A stretch of DNA of 64,000 bases from Vibrio ostreicida. GTDB taxonomy: Bacteria; Pseudomonadota; Gammaproteobacteria; Enterobacterales; Vibrionaceae. Below, in pieces: positions 44,327 through 53,449 of the stretch (within the stretch, counting starts at the first letter, position 1; each line of letters opens with the position of its first letter). The stretch lies in contig NZ_JABEYA020000001.1 of the NCBI RefSeq assembly GCF_013074385.2, positions 744,001 through 808,000 on the forward strand, given 5' to 3'. The notes beneath the pieces were generated by a model. That model worked only from the letters and a program-made list of their open reading frames with translations, was not told where the DNA came from and ran no database searches. Position numbers and translations under genes: made by a program.

Positions 44327-44528
44327 AGTCTGATTTTTGCCCTCTGTGCTCAAGCTCAGCGAGATTGTAATGGCGGACGTCAAGGCGTGCCAACTCGCTA
44401 CAAGCTTCACAGGAATGATGGTGAAGACCATCAAGGTACTCTAGTTTGATCACTAGACTGGGCTTTTTACACCAGTCGCATATCCCTTCAATGTTAAACA
44501 TCGATCTATTCCAACTCATTTGGTCCAT
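44325..44528 (-). CDS. Small CxxC protein (67 aa)
   Basis: Not recognised. 67 aa with CDWCKK and HSCEACSEL, two CxxC pairs that could bind zinc as a ribbon. The rest is hydrophilic (LDGLHHHSCEACSELARL). A later in-frame ATG (MSWNRS) with GGACC before it is an alternative start. Convergent with maiA. The reading frame is short but well composed, so I think it is a real gene. Confidence 0.6.
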   Translation of the reverse strand: MDQMSWNRSMFNIEGICDWCKKPSLVIKLEYLDGLHHHSCEACSELARLDVRHYNLAELEHRGQKSD

Positions 44529-44649
44529 AATATTTTGGGCAAAAATTATGACATATGAATGACTTATAAGTTAACTGTTTGTTATCCAGCTTGGGAAGGG
44601 GATCGATTGCGCGATGTGGAAGAATAGGCAATCAGGTTATATTGATGCT

Positions 44650-45699
44650 CTACTTTCTTTGAACATGAGTGATTATAATTTTAAGTGCTCGATTCAGCCG
44701 TTTCATTTCTTCATCACTCCCTTTAAGATCGGGATGATATATTTTACACAATTGTTTATAGCGGACCTTAATTTGTTTTTCAGCTGGAATCGTTTCAATT
44801 TTGAAACCAAACAGTGAACACGCATGAGACAGGTTTTGATCAACGGCTGCGGCTGTGGGTTGCTGAGTCTTACTGTTGCTCGTAGTGTGTGAGCCTTGAA
44901 TTTTTTTAAACTGCCGGTAGAGCGTTTCCAGTTGTTTTTTTTGTTGTTTTAGTAAGACATTCTTCTCTTTGAGTTGAGATTCTAACCGACGCTTATCTGA
45001 AGCTAAGTCATTTTGAGAGAGTTTGGTGTCGGCCTTAAGTCTGCGTAATGTGCGAGCCATCCAAAACATCAAGATCAGCAATACGATTGATGAAATGAGT
45101 AACCAATAAATAACGTTGTTGGCGCGTTTTCTTGGCCCTGCTTTACTTTTCGCTATAGGGCTAAGTTCAATGGTGGAATCATCAAATACCATGTCTAATT
45201 GGCCAACGGAAGACACTTGCTTTGCGCGTTGAGCGTTAAATTTTTTTTCAAGGACGCTGGCATAGGCTCGCTGAGCCTCTTCGCTTTGGTCAGAAGCGAT
45301 ACGGTACCAGACTTCAGCAAAATCAAGATGGTTGGATGGCTCAGAAAGGCTTTCTAGCACTTTACCAAGATTGAGTTGGGCTTGAGGGCTTCCTGTGAGG
45401 GCGAATCGAGTTAACCAGTAGAGCCCTTCCTGTTGATTGTACGATGGCTTCCCATTGTTTAAGTACAATGTGACAAGTTGTGCAGTAGCGTTCACATTCC
45501 CTTGGTTTGCTGCTTTTTCGAACCAATAAAGAGCTTCTTCAATGGCTGCCGGATTATTTTTCTCGTTGAGGTATTGGTTTGCTAATTGGATTTGGGCTTG
45601 AACGTCATCGTTCTGCGCCTTGGACATAAGGGCTTCACTAGGTTTTGAGAAACTGGTCCCAGAAAAAAACAAGAACAACAAAACGCTGAAAAATTTCAA
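44650..45699 (-). CDS. Membrane protein with Sel1 repeats and a C-terminal J-domain
   Basis: 349 aa. Signal-like N-terminus (SVLLFLFFSGTSFS), Sel1-type repeats about 38-150 (ALYWFEKAANQGNVNATAQL, AEVWYRIASDQ), one membrane helix about 197-214 between basic clusters, a coiled-coil about 220-265, and a J-domain about 290-349 with the HPD tripeptide at 322-324 (KIYHPDLKGS). So the repeats would lie in the periplasm and the J-domain in the cytoplasm, where it could recruit DnaK. This layout resembles no named protein that I recall. Single gene with its own promoter in the following gap. Confidence 0.8.
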   Translation of the reverse strand: MKFFSVLLFLFFSGTSFSKPSEALMSKAQNDDVQAQIQLANQYLNEKNNPAAIEEALYWFEKAANQGNVNATAQLVTLYLNNGKPSYNQQEGLYWLTRFALTGSPQAQLNLGKVLESLSEPSNHLDFAEVWYRIASDQSEEAQRAYASVLEKKFNAQRAKQVSSVGQLDMVFDDSTIELSPIAKSKAGPRKRANNVIYWLLISSIVLLILMFWMARTLRRLKADTKLSQNDLASDKRRLESQLKEKNVLLKQQKKQLETLYRQFKKIQGSHTTSNSKTQQPTAAAVDQNLSHACSLFGFKIETIPAEKQIKVRYKQLCKIYHPDLKGSDEEMKRLNRALKIIITHVQRK

Positions 45700-46147
45700 G
45701 ATATCCCTAATCCATCAAATCGGCTAACCTGCACTATAGTCTAATGTATTTCTGGCACAATTAAAAAATGGCTCACCAGAAAATCCTATTTAATTGTGTA
45801 CAATATGACCTCGATTCCTTTCGGTGTAGAATTTGGGTTTCGATGCGATGATCACGACGGGGTCTTGATGGTTGCTCTTAGGATAAGCGACGTGCTCGGC
45901 GCGCTAGAGAGGGGATCAAGGATTGCGCCTTTGGCCTGAGTTTGTTTCTGATTTACCTGTGGTGGTATTTCACTGTTGAGTCACCCGATGGCCACTCACG
46001 ATCGCAGGGGCCATTATAGTAAGCGTAAACTTTTTCACGCAAACTTGGTTTAAGAGTTGTGAATAGAATGCACGCATTGCTGTTGATGATGCCAATTAGG
46101 TAAGCTGTCCTTTATAAGAATGACAACACCGCGGGTAATGGATGGTA
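45700..46147. other. 448-nt gap with no recognised gene
   Basis: Fairly G/C-rich for intergenic DNA. A hairpin-like ATGGCC / GGCCAT pair lies at about 45988-46014 with a 15-nt loop, and a GGTAAT / ATTACC pair at about 46134-46152. A 24-codon frame at about 45868 has no ribosome binding site. An unlisted small RNA is possible, but I cannot name one. Confidence 0.4.
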
Positions 46148-46831
46148 TTACCGGATCATTTTAGGGGCCTGAGCTCCGTCGATAGGGCGGCTAACAGACA
46201 CTGTCCTGCCTTTTTTAAGGCCAACTTCGTAGTCATCTGTGAGGTTCTTCATCGCGTCACGCAACTGTTGTTTAAAGGTTTCCCGATCGATATTTTTGAA
46301 TTCTTTATCGATATAGTCGTCAATTTTTTTATTTGATTCATCATCAGACGTTATGATTGGAAGCTTTTCGATTGCTCCTTCAACCCAACCCGAAATAAAA
46401 GAATTCACTCTCCGTGAAACTTCGCCCGTACTGGTCCCTGAACCAGCAAAACTATTGCGGAACTTGCCAGTTTGTTCGTTAAGTTCGCGATAAACAATAT
46501 CAAACGCAAAAGCGGCAAAAATTGCTCGGTCAGCCTCGCCAATAAATTCGGCTCTTTTGAGGCCTTTATGGTTGGTTAGTACGGCTTCAACACCAAACTT
46601 AGTGTTGATACTACGAATAATACGCAGGAGGGTAGAACTAATATTGGATGGCAACAAGTGCGTCGATTTGGTTTTGCCCATTTTGATGAATTCAATATCA
46701 TCTTTGTCCAAGCCATACTTGAGCATCAGGCTATGCGCCATTTTGATCGCATTTGCCGCTTCATTTACGTTGGCTGAGTTGCCAAGCTCAAGGCACTTAG
46801 CAATTTTTTTGAGGGCTTTTTGTTTATCCAT
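46148..46831 (-). CDS. DUF2786 protein
   Basis: 227 aa. The N-terminal DUF2786 segment is clear (KKIAKCLELGNSANVNEAANA, then AHSLMLKYGLDKDDI), followed by a central domain with FIGEADRAIFAAFAFDIVYRELN and the end GLKKGRTVSVSRPIDGA. Such proteins are frequent on phages and mobile elements as well as chromosomes; no other phage genes are seen around. Function unknown. The chosen ATG 46831 has GAGAGA about 14 nt upstream; the TTG at 46837 would have better spacing. Confidence 0.8.
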   Translation of the reverse strand: MDKQKALKKIAKCLELGNSANVNEAANAIKMAHSLMLKYGLDKDDIEFIKMGKTKSTHLLPSNISSTLLRIIRSINTKFGVEAVLTNHKGLKRAEFIGEADRAIFAAFAFDIVYRELNEQTGKFRNSFAGSGTSTGEVSRRVNSFISGWVEGAIEKLPIITSDDESNKKIDDYIDKEFKNIDRETFKQQLRDAMKNLTDDYEVGLKKGRTVSVSRPIDGAQAPKMIR

Positions 46832-46998
46832 CGACAATCGAAAATCTCTCTGATTTTTACGAAGTCGACTATATTAACGTGCTTTAAGTCAAAACGAAAC
46901 TGTCTCGATACGTATTCAACCAAATAGTTGGTTGCGTTGACGTTGAAAAGTGAGAGAGATAGGCCGTTGCGAGTTGGCAATGGCCCAAGTAAGGATGA

Positions 46999-47697
46999 TT
47001 AGATACCAAGCTCATCGAGCAAGTCGCTGTCATCGGGGGTGGCTTCTTGCTTTGGTGCTTTCTTTTTAGACTTAATGTCTTGTTGCGCTTGTTCTAGGAT
47101 TGCATCTGGGGATTGTTCTTCTGTTGATTCAAATTCCTCAAGCTGAATAAACTCAGTTTTGTCCATTGCAAGCTCTAAATAGAATATGTTGCCGCTTTCC
47201 GTCGAGAAAGTAACCCGGCGAGCTTGAGGGCGGTCTAAATTGGTGTCGACAGACAAGATAACTTGTTTATTCAACGTCAGCATCTTGGGCTGATTCTGAG
47301 TTATGTGTGTCTGTAGATCTTTTCTAACTTGGTTGGTAAAGTCACCCACCAATTGATTCATCAGTTCTCCCAATACATCTCCCACTTCATCAGAGGTATG
47401 TAATACGGCTAATTCTTCCTCCGGCATGCCCATATTTCGCATGTAAGCCGTATAAAGCTCCAACGCAGCTTTTGAATCAAAATTAATGACAACGAGCCCT
47501 GAGAAGCCGCCATCAAACAAGACAAAGCAACCGAAATCAGGTTTTAAACTCGTTTTGGTAATTTTTTGTACCATGGCGGAGTAACCAATGTCAGAATTTG
47601 TGGCGGAAGAAAGAACACTCGATACCGATTGACACAGTTTCAGCAGGATATCTTCTGTTGTGATAATTTTATTTTTTTTCATTGATGACTCGCTCAT
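46999..47697 (-). CDS. DUF3334 protein with CheC/CheX-type phosphatase signature
   Basis: 232 aa. A CheX-like fold is indicated by the sequence DEVGDVLGELMNQLVGDF followed by a proline. The signature (D/S)xxxExxN-x22-P of CheC, FliY and CheX phosphatases is met exactly: Asp107, Glu111, Asn114 and Pro137. The last 50 residues are charged and low in complexity. So it may dephosphorylate a CheY-like response regulator. Family members are recorded only as DUF3334 as far as I remember. The start is uncertain between 47697 and 47682 (MKKNKI). Neighbours do not encode chemotaxis proteins, though a chemoreceptor is at the window's left end. Confidence 0.78.
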   Translation of the reverse strand: MSESSMKKNKIITTEDILLKLCQSVSSVLSSATNSDIGYSAMVQKITKTSLKPDFGCFVLFDGGFSGLVVINFDSKAALELYTAYMRNMGMPEEELAVLHTSDEVGDVLGELMNQLVGDFTNQVRKDLQTHITQNQPKMLTLNKQVILSVDTNLDRPQARRVTFSTESGNIFYLELAMDKTEFIQLEEFESTEEQSPDAILEQAQQDIKSKKKAPKQEATPDDSDLLDELGI

Positions 47698-47884
47698 GAA
47701 AGACACTTACTCATACAGTAATAATAGGTAAGTGTGGATAAGAAATGCAATTAGCGCCATTGTTGCACCGGATTTCTGATTTAATCACCCTAACAAATGT
47801 TGTAAAGTGACGAAAATCATAAAAAATCATTGTTGAAATGAAACCCAATGCTGATCGGATCAGTGTAGTAGGGGCAGGAAGCAA

Positions 47885-50800
47885 ATGTTACCAAAATTAT
47901 CTTCTCAAATTGATGTGGATTCCATCGTTGTAAGTTTTCTTGAGGAACTCAAACTCGCTGGGTTTTCTGGGGATATCGAAAGTCAATATTCAAGTCGTTT
48001 GGCGGTTGCAACGGACAACAGTGTCTACCAGCAACTCCCTCAGGCGGTGGTTCATCCAAAGTCAACGCAAGATGTCGTGTTGATTGGGCAAATCAGCAGT
48101 GCGACTCAATACCAGTCTGTCACCTTTTCTCCTCGCGGCGGTGGCACAGGAACCAACGGGCAGTCACTGACCAAGGGCATCGTGGTGGATTTGTCTCGCC
48201 ATATGAACAAGATTCTGGAAGTCAACCAGAAAGAGGGTTGGGTTCGGGTTCAAACGGGTGTGATTAAGGATCAACTTAACGATGCGGTTAGGCCGTATGG
48301 GTACTTCTTTTCTCCCGATCTATCGACCAGCAATCGAGCTACTTTGGGTGGCATGATCAACACCGATGCTTCAGGTCAGGGGTCCTTAAAATACGGTAAG
48401 ACGTCTGATCACGTGTTGTCTCTTCAGGCGGTATTTGCTGATGGTTCGATTCTCGAATCGGATTTATCAGATGGCCTGCCAGCGCAGGGAGAATATGCGT
48501 ACCAAGCCTTGAAGGTTTCGGAAAATGTTTGTCGATCCAAACGCGAACAGATTGTGGCTAAGTTTCCACCACTTAACCGTTTTCTTACGGGTTATGATCT
48601 CAAGAACGCATTCAACGAGGAATCGGACAACTTTGATATTACTCGAGTACTATGTGGCTCTGAGGGGTCGCTGGCTTTTGTGACTGAAGCAACCCTCAAT
48701 CTAACCCGTATTCCTAAAGCTCGAACGTTAATCAATGTCAAATACAACAGTTTTGATGCGGCGTTGCGCAATGCCCCGTTTATGGTTGAAGCGCAAGCGC
48801 TTTCGGTTGAAACGATAGATTCCAAAGTACTCAATCTTGCCAAACAAGATATTGTTTGGCATTCGGTCAATGATTTATTGACCGATGTGCCAGGTCATCA
48901 GATGGAAGGCATCAATATGGTCGAGTATGCGGGACAAAGCGATTCGGAGCTGGCGCAGCAAGTGAGTGCGCTTACGGATCGTCTAGACGCTATGATGCAG
49001 GCGAATGAGGCGGGTATCATCGGGTATCAGATTTGCAGTGATGTCGCCAGTATCGGCCGTATCTACAATATGCGTAAAAAGGCGGTTGGGCTTCTTGGGG
49101 GCGCGAAAGGTCGAGCAAAACCCGTTGCTTTTGCTGAGGATACCTGCGTCCCCCCTGAAAATCTGGCAGACTTTATTGCTGATTTTAGGTTATTGCTTGA
49201 TTCGAAATCACTCAGTTACGGGATGTTCGGCCATGTTGATGCTGGCGTATTGCATGTTCGACCAGCCTTGGATTTATGTGACCCAGAGCAAGAAGCATTG
49301 ATGCACCAAGTTTCCAATGATGTGGTGAAGCTCGTCTCAAAATACGGTGGCCTTATGTGGGGGGAACATGGCAAAGGTTTTCGCTCAGAGTACGGCCCTG
49401 ATTTTTTTGGTGATGAATTATTTACTGAGCTAAGAAGGATTAAAGCCGCTTTTGATCCTGATAATAAAATGAATCCAGGAAAGATTTGTACGCCACTAGG
49501 TAGCCACCAAGATTTGGTCAAAGTGACGGACCCTAAGCGTGGGTATTTTGACCGACAAATTGAGGTGACAGTGAGAGATAGCTTTAGACAAGCGATGGAA
49601 TGTAATGGCAATGGGTTGTGCTTCAATTACGATACCTCTTCTCCTATGTGTCCTTCCATGAAGGTGACGGCAGATCGCCGTCATTCCCCAAAAGGTCGCG
49701 CTGGTATGGTGCGGGAATGGTTGCGTCAGCTGACGCAACAAGGGGTGGATATTTTGGACCTTGAAAAACAAACGCTGGAGGAAACGTCTTCGATTAAAGC
49801 CATGATAGATAGGGTGCGCAATACACTCAATAAGCGCCATGAAGACGACTTTTCTCATGAAGTCTATGAGGCGATGAATGGTTGTTTAGCCTGTAAGGCT
49901 TGTGCGAGCCAGTGCCCAATTAAGGTGGATGTCCCAAGTTTTCGCTCTAGGTTCCTTAATCTTTATTATTCACGATATCAACGTCCGGTTAAAGATTACC
50001 TTGTTGCGAATATAGAGTCTTTGCTTCCGTTGATGGCTAAAGCCCCTCGTATCGTCAATGGAGTGATGAGTCTGAAGTGGGTGCAAACGCTGACAGCATC
50101 AGCAATTGGGTATACGGATGCCCCATTGATGTCTGTCCCCACGTTGGCAACAAGATTAAAGCCGAGCAAAGCCTTCGATTTTGAATCTCTTGGCACCTTG
50201 TCTGAACAGGAAAAAGCCAATCATGTTGTCATCGTACAAGATCCTTTCACCAGCTACTATGAAGCTCAGGTTGTTGAAGATTTTATGAAGTTATTGGTGA
50301 AGTTGGGTAAGACCCCCGTTTTACTCCCCTTTAAACCAAATGGCAAAGCGCAGCACGTGAAAGGTTTTTTGCAGCGGTTTGCCAACACTGCCCATGACAC
50401 CGCGCAATTTCTACAGAAAGTCGCTGATATGAAGCTTGCTATGGTAGGCGTAGACCCTGCTCTGGTTCTGTGTTATCGAGATGAATACAACGAAATTCTT
50501 GGAGAAAAACAAGGCGATTTTCAGGTTCTTAATGTTCATGAGTGGTTGATACCAAGGCTTGGCGAATTTTCTCCAGTGCCGTCACAATGCATAGAACCTT
50601 GGTACTTATTTGCACATTGTACCGAAAAAACCAAGATGCCGAATGCCGAAAAAGAATGGGGAATGATCTTTCATCATTTTGGATTGAACCTGACAACCGT
50701 ACCAGTGGGGTGTTGCGGTATGGCGGGGACGTTTGGCCATGAGGTTGATAAGTTGAAAATGTCTGAGGATATTTATGCGTTGAGTTGGAAAGGTAATATT

Positions 50801-50917
50801 GAACAATTGCCTGCTGAGCGATGCCTGATCACAGGCTACTCTTGCCGGAGCCAAGTGAAGCGCTTTACCCATACTCAGGTTCAACACCCACTTCAGGCAC
50901 TTGCTCAATGGATTTAG
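47885..50917 (+). CDS. ydiJ: FAD/4Fe-4S D-2-hydroxyacid dehydrogenase (YdiJ type)
   Basis: 1010 aa, as in E. coli YdiJ (1018), which is reported to oxidise D-2-hydroxyglutarate. An FAD-binding type-4 domain (PCMH) about 45-270 with FSPRGGGTGTNGQSL, an FAD oxidase C domain about 290-540 with HVDAGVLHVRP and MNPGKICTP, iron-sulfur cysteines in CLACKACASQCP (about 665), and a CCG domain near the C-terminus (VGCCGMAGTFGHE). A further Cys pair is in MECNGNGLC. Single large gene with AGGAAG before the ATG. A link with 2-hydroxyglutarate removal is inferred from homology. Confidence 0.93.
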   Translation: MLPKLSSQIDVDSIVVSFLEELKLAGFSGDIESQYSSRLAVATDNSVYQQLPQAVVHPKSTQDVVLIGQISSATQYQSVTFSPRGGGTGTNGQSLTKGIVVDLSRHMNKILEVNQKEGWVRVQTGVIKDQLNDAVRPYGYFFSPDLSTSNRATLGGMINTDASGQGSLKYGKTSDHVLSLQAVFADGSILESDLSDGLPAQGEYAYQALKVSENVCRSKREQIVAKFPPLNRFLTGYDLKNAFNEESDNFDITRVLCGSEGSLAFVTEATLNLTRIPKARTLINVKYNSFDAALRNAPFMVEAQALSVETIDSKVLNLAKQDIVWHSVNDLLTDVPGHQMEGINMVEYAGQSDSELAQQVSALTDRLDAMMQANEAGIIGYQICSDVASIGRIYNMRKKAVGLLGGAKGRAKPVAFAEDTCVPPENLADFIADFRLLLDSKSLSYGMFGHVDAGVLHVRPALDLCDPEQEALMHQVSNDVVKLVSKYGGLMWGEHGKGFRSEYGPDFFGDELFTELRRIKAAFDPDNKMNPGKICTPLGSHQDLVKVTDPKRGYFDRQIEVTVRDSFRQAMECNGNGLCFNYDTSSPMCPSMKVTADRRHSPKGRAGMVREWLRQLTQQGVDILDLEKQTLEETSSIKAMIDRVRNTLNKRHEDDFSHEVYEAMNGCLACKACASQCPIKVDVPSFRSRFLNLYYSRYQRPVKDYLVANIESLLPLMAKAPRIVNGVMSLKWVQTLTASAIGYTDAPLMSVPTLATRLKPSKAFDFESLGTLSEQEKANHVVIVQDPFTSYYEAQVVEDFMKLLVKLGKTPVLLPFKPNGKAQHVKGFLQRFANTAHDTAQFLQKVADMKLAMVGVDPALVLCYRDEYNEILGEKQGDFQVLNVHEWLIPRLGEFSPVPSQCIEPWYLFAHCTEKTKMPNAEKEWGMIFHHFGLNLTTVPVGCCGMAGTFGHEVDKLKMSEDIYALSWKGNIEQLPAERCLITGYSCRSQVKRFTHTQVQHPLQALAQWI

Positions 50918-50996
50918 CCAAAAATAGCGGCGAGTTTGGATTGGTAGAATCGACAGCTTTTGGTCGCTTTATATTATCAAAGAACTAACGGGTGAA

Positions 50997-51019
50997 CAGC
51001 AGCGCGACAGGCGCTGCTG
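50997..51019. terminator. Hairpin between ydiJ and the DUF3581 gene
   Basis: Nine-bp stem CAGCAGCGC / GCGCTGCTG with GACAG loop between convergent genes. No proper T run on either side, so any terminator role is uncertain. Confidence 0.5.
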
Positions 51020-51026
51020 TGCTTGG

Positions 51027-51752
51027 TTATGCTGCTTCAGTTAAGGCCGTAAGGTACGACGCTTTACGTTGATTGAATCGCTCAACAAGTTCATCAATAT
51101 CGTCTTGATTATAGGGTTTCAGTCCACTAGCGACCATGCGTTTTACCCCTTTACCGACAGACTCCAGACCTTGTTTGAAATCAAAATTTAGCGTGACAAC
51201 ACCGCGTTTACCGTCAACATCAAACGTTGCGCCCGCAAACGAGACTTCAGGGTGAGACAAATCTAAACGACTGAACTCTATTTCCATACTTTCATAGATC
51301 ACCAAAGGTCGCTGGCAGTTGATCATCATCTGCTGCTCTTTCATCAATGGCACCATAATGTGAGGAAAGTTTTTTCCAGAAAATTGGACGTAGTTGGTAA
51401 CAACATGTTCTATGAAAGACGTGTCTCGATTCACTGTCCCTTCACGGTTCATGTGAAGGTACTCTTTCCCCTCTTGGTCAACAACAGTCGCCTGATTCTC
51501 ACATTTTTTCTTAATATGCAACGCAGTACCATCAGCGACCATTCCTGAAAAGTCGAAACGCATTTTTTGGCTCACACCTTCTTTTGAAAGCATGACAGCA
51601 AAGAGTAGATCGCCGGGTACACAAAAGCGTTTGTTGTCTTCATCGTGAATATGATTGAAATCACCAGCCACGACTTTTGCAAAATGACTGGCTTGCTGAC
51701 GCGTGAACTGGAAATGTTGATCGCTGCAAGAAAAATATGGATTTAGGAACAT
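51027..51752 (-). CDS. DUF3581 protein
   Basis: 241 aa. DUF3581 family. The N-terminal part (FTRQQASHFAKVVAGDFNHI, followed by HDEDNKRFCVPGDLLFAVML) recalls hotdog-fold MaoC-type hydratases, with His/Asp at the expected place, so binding of an acyl-CoA or acyl carrier thioester is conceivable but unproved. Rest of the protein lacks motifs. Single gene, convergent with ydiJ. Confidence 0.8.
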   Translation of the reverse strand: MFLNPYFSCSDQHFQFTRQQASHFAKVVAGDFNHIHDEDNKRFCVPGDLLFAVMLSKEGVSQKMRFDFSGMVADGTALHIKKKCENQATVVDQEGKEYLHMNREGTVNRDTSFIEHVVTNYVQFSGKNFPHIMVPLMKEQQMMINCQRPLVIYESMEIEFSRLDLSHPEVSFAGATFDVDGKRGVVTLNFDFKQGLESVGKGVKRMVASGLKPYNQDDIDELVERFNQRKASYLTALTEAA

Positions 51753-51858
51753 AGTTAACCATTATTTACCGAAACTGGAGCGAATTATATATGACGATTT
51801 AACTTTAATGGTCCATCCAGTGGGTTTTTCACAAAAATATGACGTAAAAAATGGCAAT

Positions 51859-51878
51859 GGGCTCGGTAAACCGAGCCC
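51859..51878 (-). terminator. Hairpin after hutH
   Basis: Stem GGGCTCGG / CCGAGCCC with TAAA loop. On the minus strand, TTTTTT follows after 7 nt. Likely the hut operon terminator. Confidence 0.6.
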
Positions 51879-51888
51879 TTGATTTTAG

Positions 51889-53421
51889 TTAAATACTTGG
51901 GAGTAAATCAGCGGGCATAAGGAGATTATGTACCGCGAGTTCAAGTATGGTGTTCGCTTTTTCAATGTCTGGAGCAAAGTAGCGGTCTTTGTCGTAGAAA
52001 GGGACTTTTTCACGCAGGATATGTTTTGCGTGCTCTACTTTTTCTGACGATTTGTTCGGTGCTCTAAAATCCAAACCCTGAGCGGCTGCAAGGTATTCAA
52101 CGGCCAAGATACCTCGTGTGTTTTCGGCCATATCACGTAAACGTCGTCCGGCGAACGTTGCCATAGAAACGTGATCTTCTTGATTCGCAGAGGTTGGTAA
52201 ACTGTCCACAGAGGCAGGGTGAGCAAGCGCTTTATTTTCACTGGCGAGAGCGGCCGAAGTGACCTGAGCAATCATAAATCCAGAATTGACACCACCATTA
52301 TCAACTAAGAAAGGCGGTAATTTACTTAATGCACTGTCAATCAGTAACGCCATTCTGCGCTCTGATAGGCTGCCAATTTCAGCGATCGCGAGCGCTAGAT
52401 TGTCTGCGGCGAATGCGACAGGTTCTGCGTGAAAATTTCCGCCTGAAATAATATCGTCATCTTGAGCAAATACCAGTGGATTATCAGAAACTGAGTTCGC
52501 TTCTGTTTCTAGTGTTTCTGCTGAATTGCGAATTTGCTGCAAGCAGGCCCCCATGACTTGTGGTTGGCAGCGAAGCGAATAGGGATCTTGAACTTTCTCA
52601 CATCCAGTATGGGATTGGCCAATATCACTGTTGTTTTCCAAAATATGGCGATAGGCAAGCGCTGCGTCCATTTGACCGCGATGCCCTCTCACACGATGAA
52701 TTCGAGGATCAAATGGACGTCTGCTGCCGAGCGCCGCTTCGACAGACATTGCACCACAGGTTATCGCAGATGAAAATAGGTCTTCAGCGGCAAACAGCCC
52801 TTCTAGAGCGAAAGCGGTTGACGCTTGGGTCCCATTGAGTAATGCCAACCCTTCTTTAGGGGCAAGGGTTATGGGTTCTAACCCCGCGACAGAGAGCGCT
52901 TCGATTCCGGTAAGAATTTTGCCGTTGTGGCGAGCCTGACCTTCTCCAAGCAATACTGTGCTCATATGAGCGAGAGGTGCGAGATCCCCTGAGGCACCGA
53001 CGGACCCCTTTTGGGGCACACACGGATAAACTTCCGCATTGACTAGGTCAATCAGTGCCTGAATGACAGTCAGTCGCAGGCCTGAAAAGCCACGAGCTAA
53101 ACTGTTGATTTTTAAAACCATCATAAGTCGAACGGTTTCATCTGACATAAAGGCGCCAATGCCCGCGGCGTGTGACAGTACAATACTCTTTTGCAGTGTC
53201 TCTAGATCTTCCGGCATGATACGGGTGTTTGCTAGCAAGCCAAAGCCTGTGTTAATACCGTAGACGGTTCGATCTTCAGAGATGACTTTTTCTACGACTT
53301 GGGTACTTGCCTCTATATCTGGAATTGCCCTTGGATCAAGAGAGAGCTTTACAGGAGAGCGGCTTATCTTACGCAACTCTTTTAGGCTCACATTGCCTGG
53401 CTGGAGCGTTAAATTGAACAT
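51889..53421 (-). CDS. hutH: Histidine ammonia-lyase
   Basis: Converts L-histidine to urocanate and ammonia. 510 aa, normal. The MIO cofactor triad Ala143-Ser144-Gly145 is in [16 protein letters not shown]; further family blocks are [26 protein letters not shown] and [10 protein letters not shown]. Last gene of the hut operon (order of transcription: hutC, hutI, hutG, hutU, hutH), 28 nt after hutU. Confidence 0.98.
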   Translation of the reverse strand: MFNLTLQPGNVSLKELRKISRSPVKLSLDPRAIPDIEASTQVVEKVISEDRTVYGINTGFGLLANTRIMPEDLETLQKSIVLSHAAGIGAFMSDETVRLMMVLKINSLARGFSGLRLTVIQALIDLVNAEVYPCVPQKGSVGASGDLAPLAHMSTVLLGEGQARHNGKILTGIEALSVAGLEPITLAPKEGLALLNGTQASTAFALEGLFAAEDLFSSAITCGAMSVEAALGSRRPFDPRIHRVRGHRGQMDAALAYRHILENNSDIGQSHTGCEKVQDPYSLRCQPQVMGACLQQIRNSAETLETEANSVSDNPLVFAQDDDIISGGNFHAEPVAFAADNLALAIAEIGSLSERRMALLIDSALSKLPPFLVDNGGVNSGFMIAQVTSAALASENKALAHPASVDSLPTSANQEDHVSMATFAGRRLRDMAENTRGILAVEYLAAAQGLDFRAPNKSSEKVEHAKHILREKVPFYDKDRYFAPDIEKANTILELAVHNLLMPADLLPSI

Positions 53422-53449
53422 GTTAATGATTCCTTACTAGCCACTATGC

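Noticed and set aside
45868..45942. 24-codon plus-strand frame
   Set aside because: No ribosome binding site, no recognisable product.
46148..46831. Prophage remnant suggested by DUF2786
   Set aside because: No integrase, structural or lysis genes and no attachment-like repeats nearby; flanking genes are core Vibrio genes.
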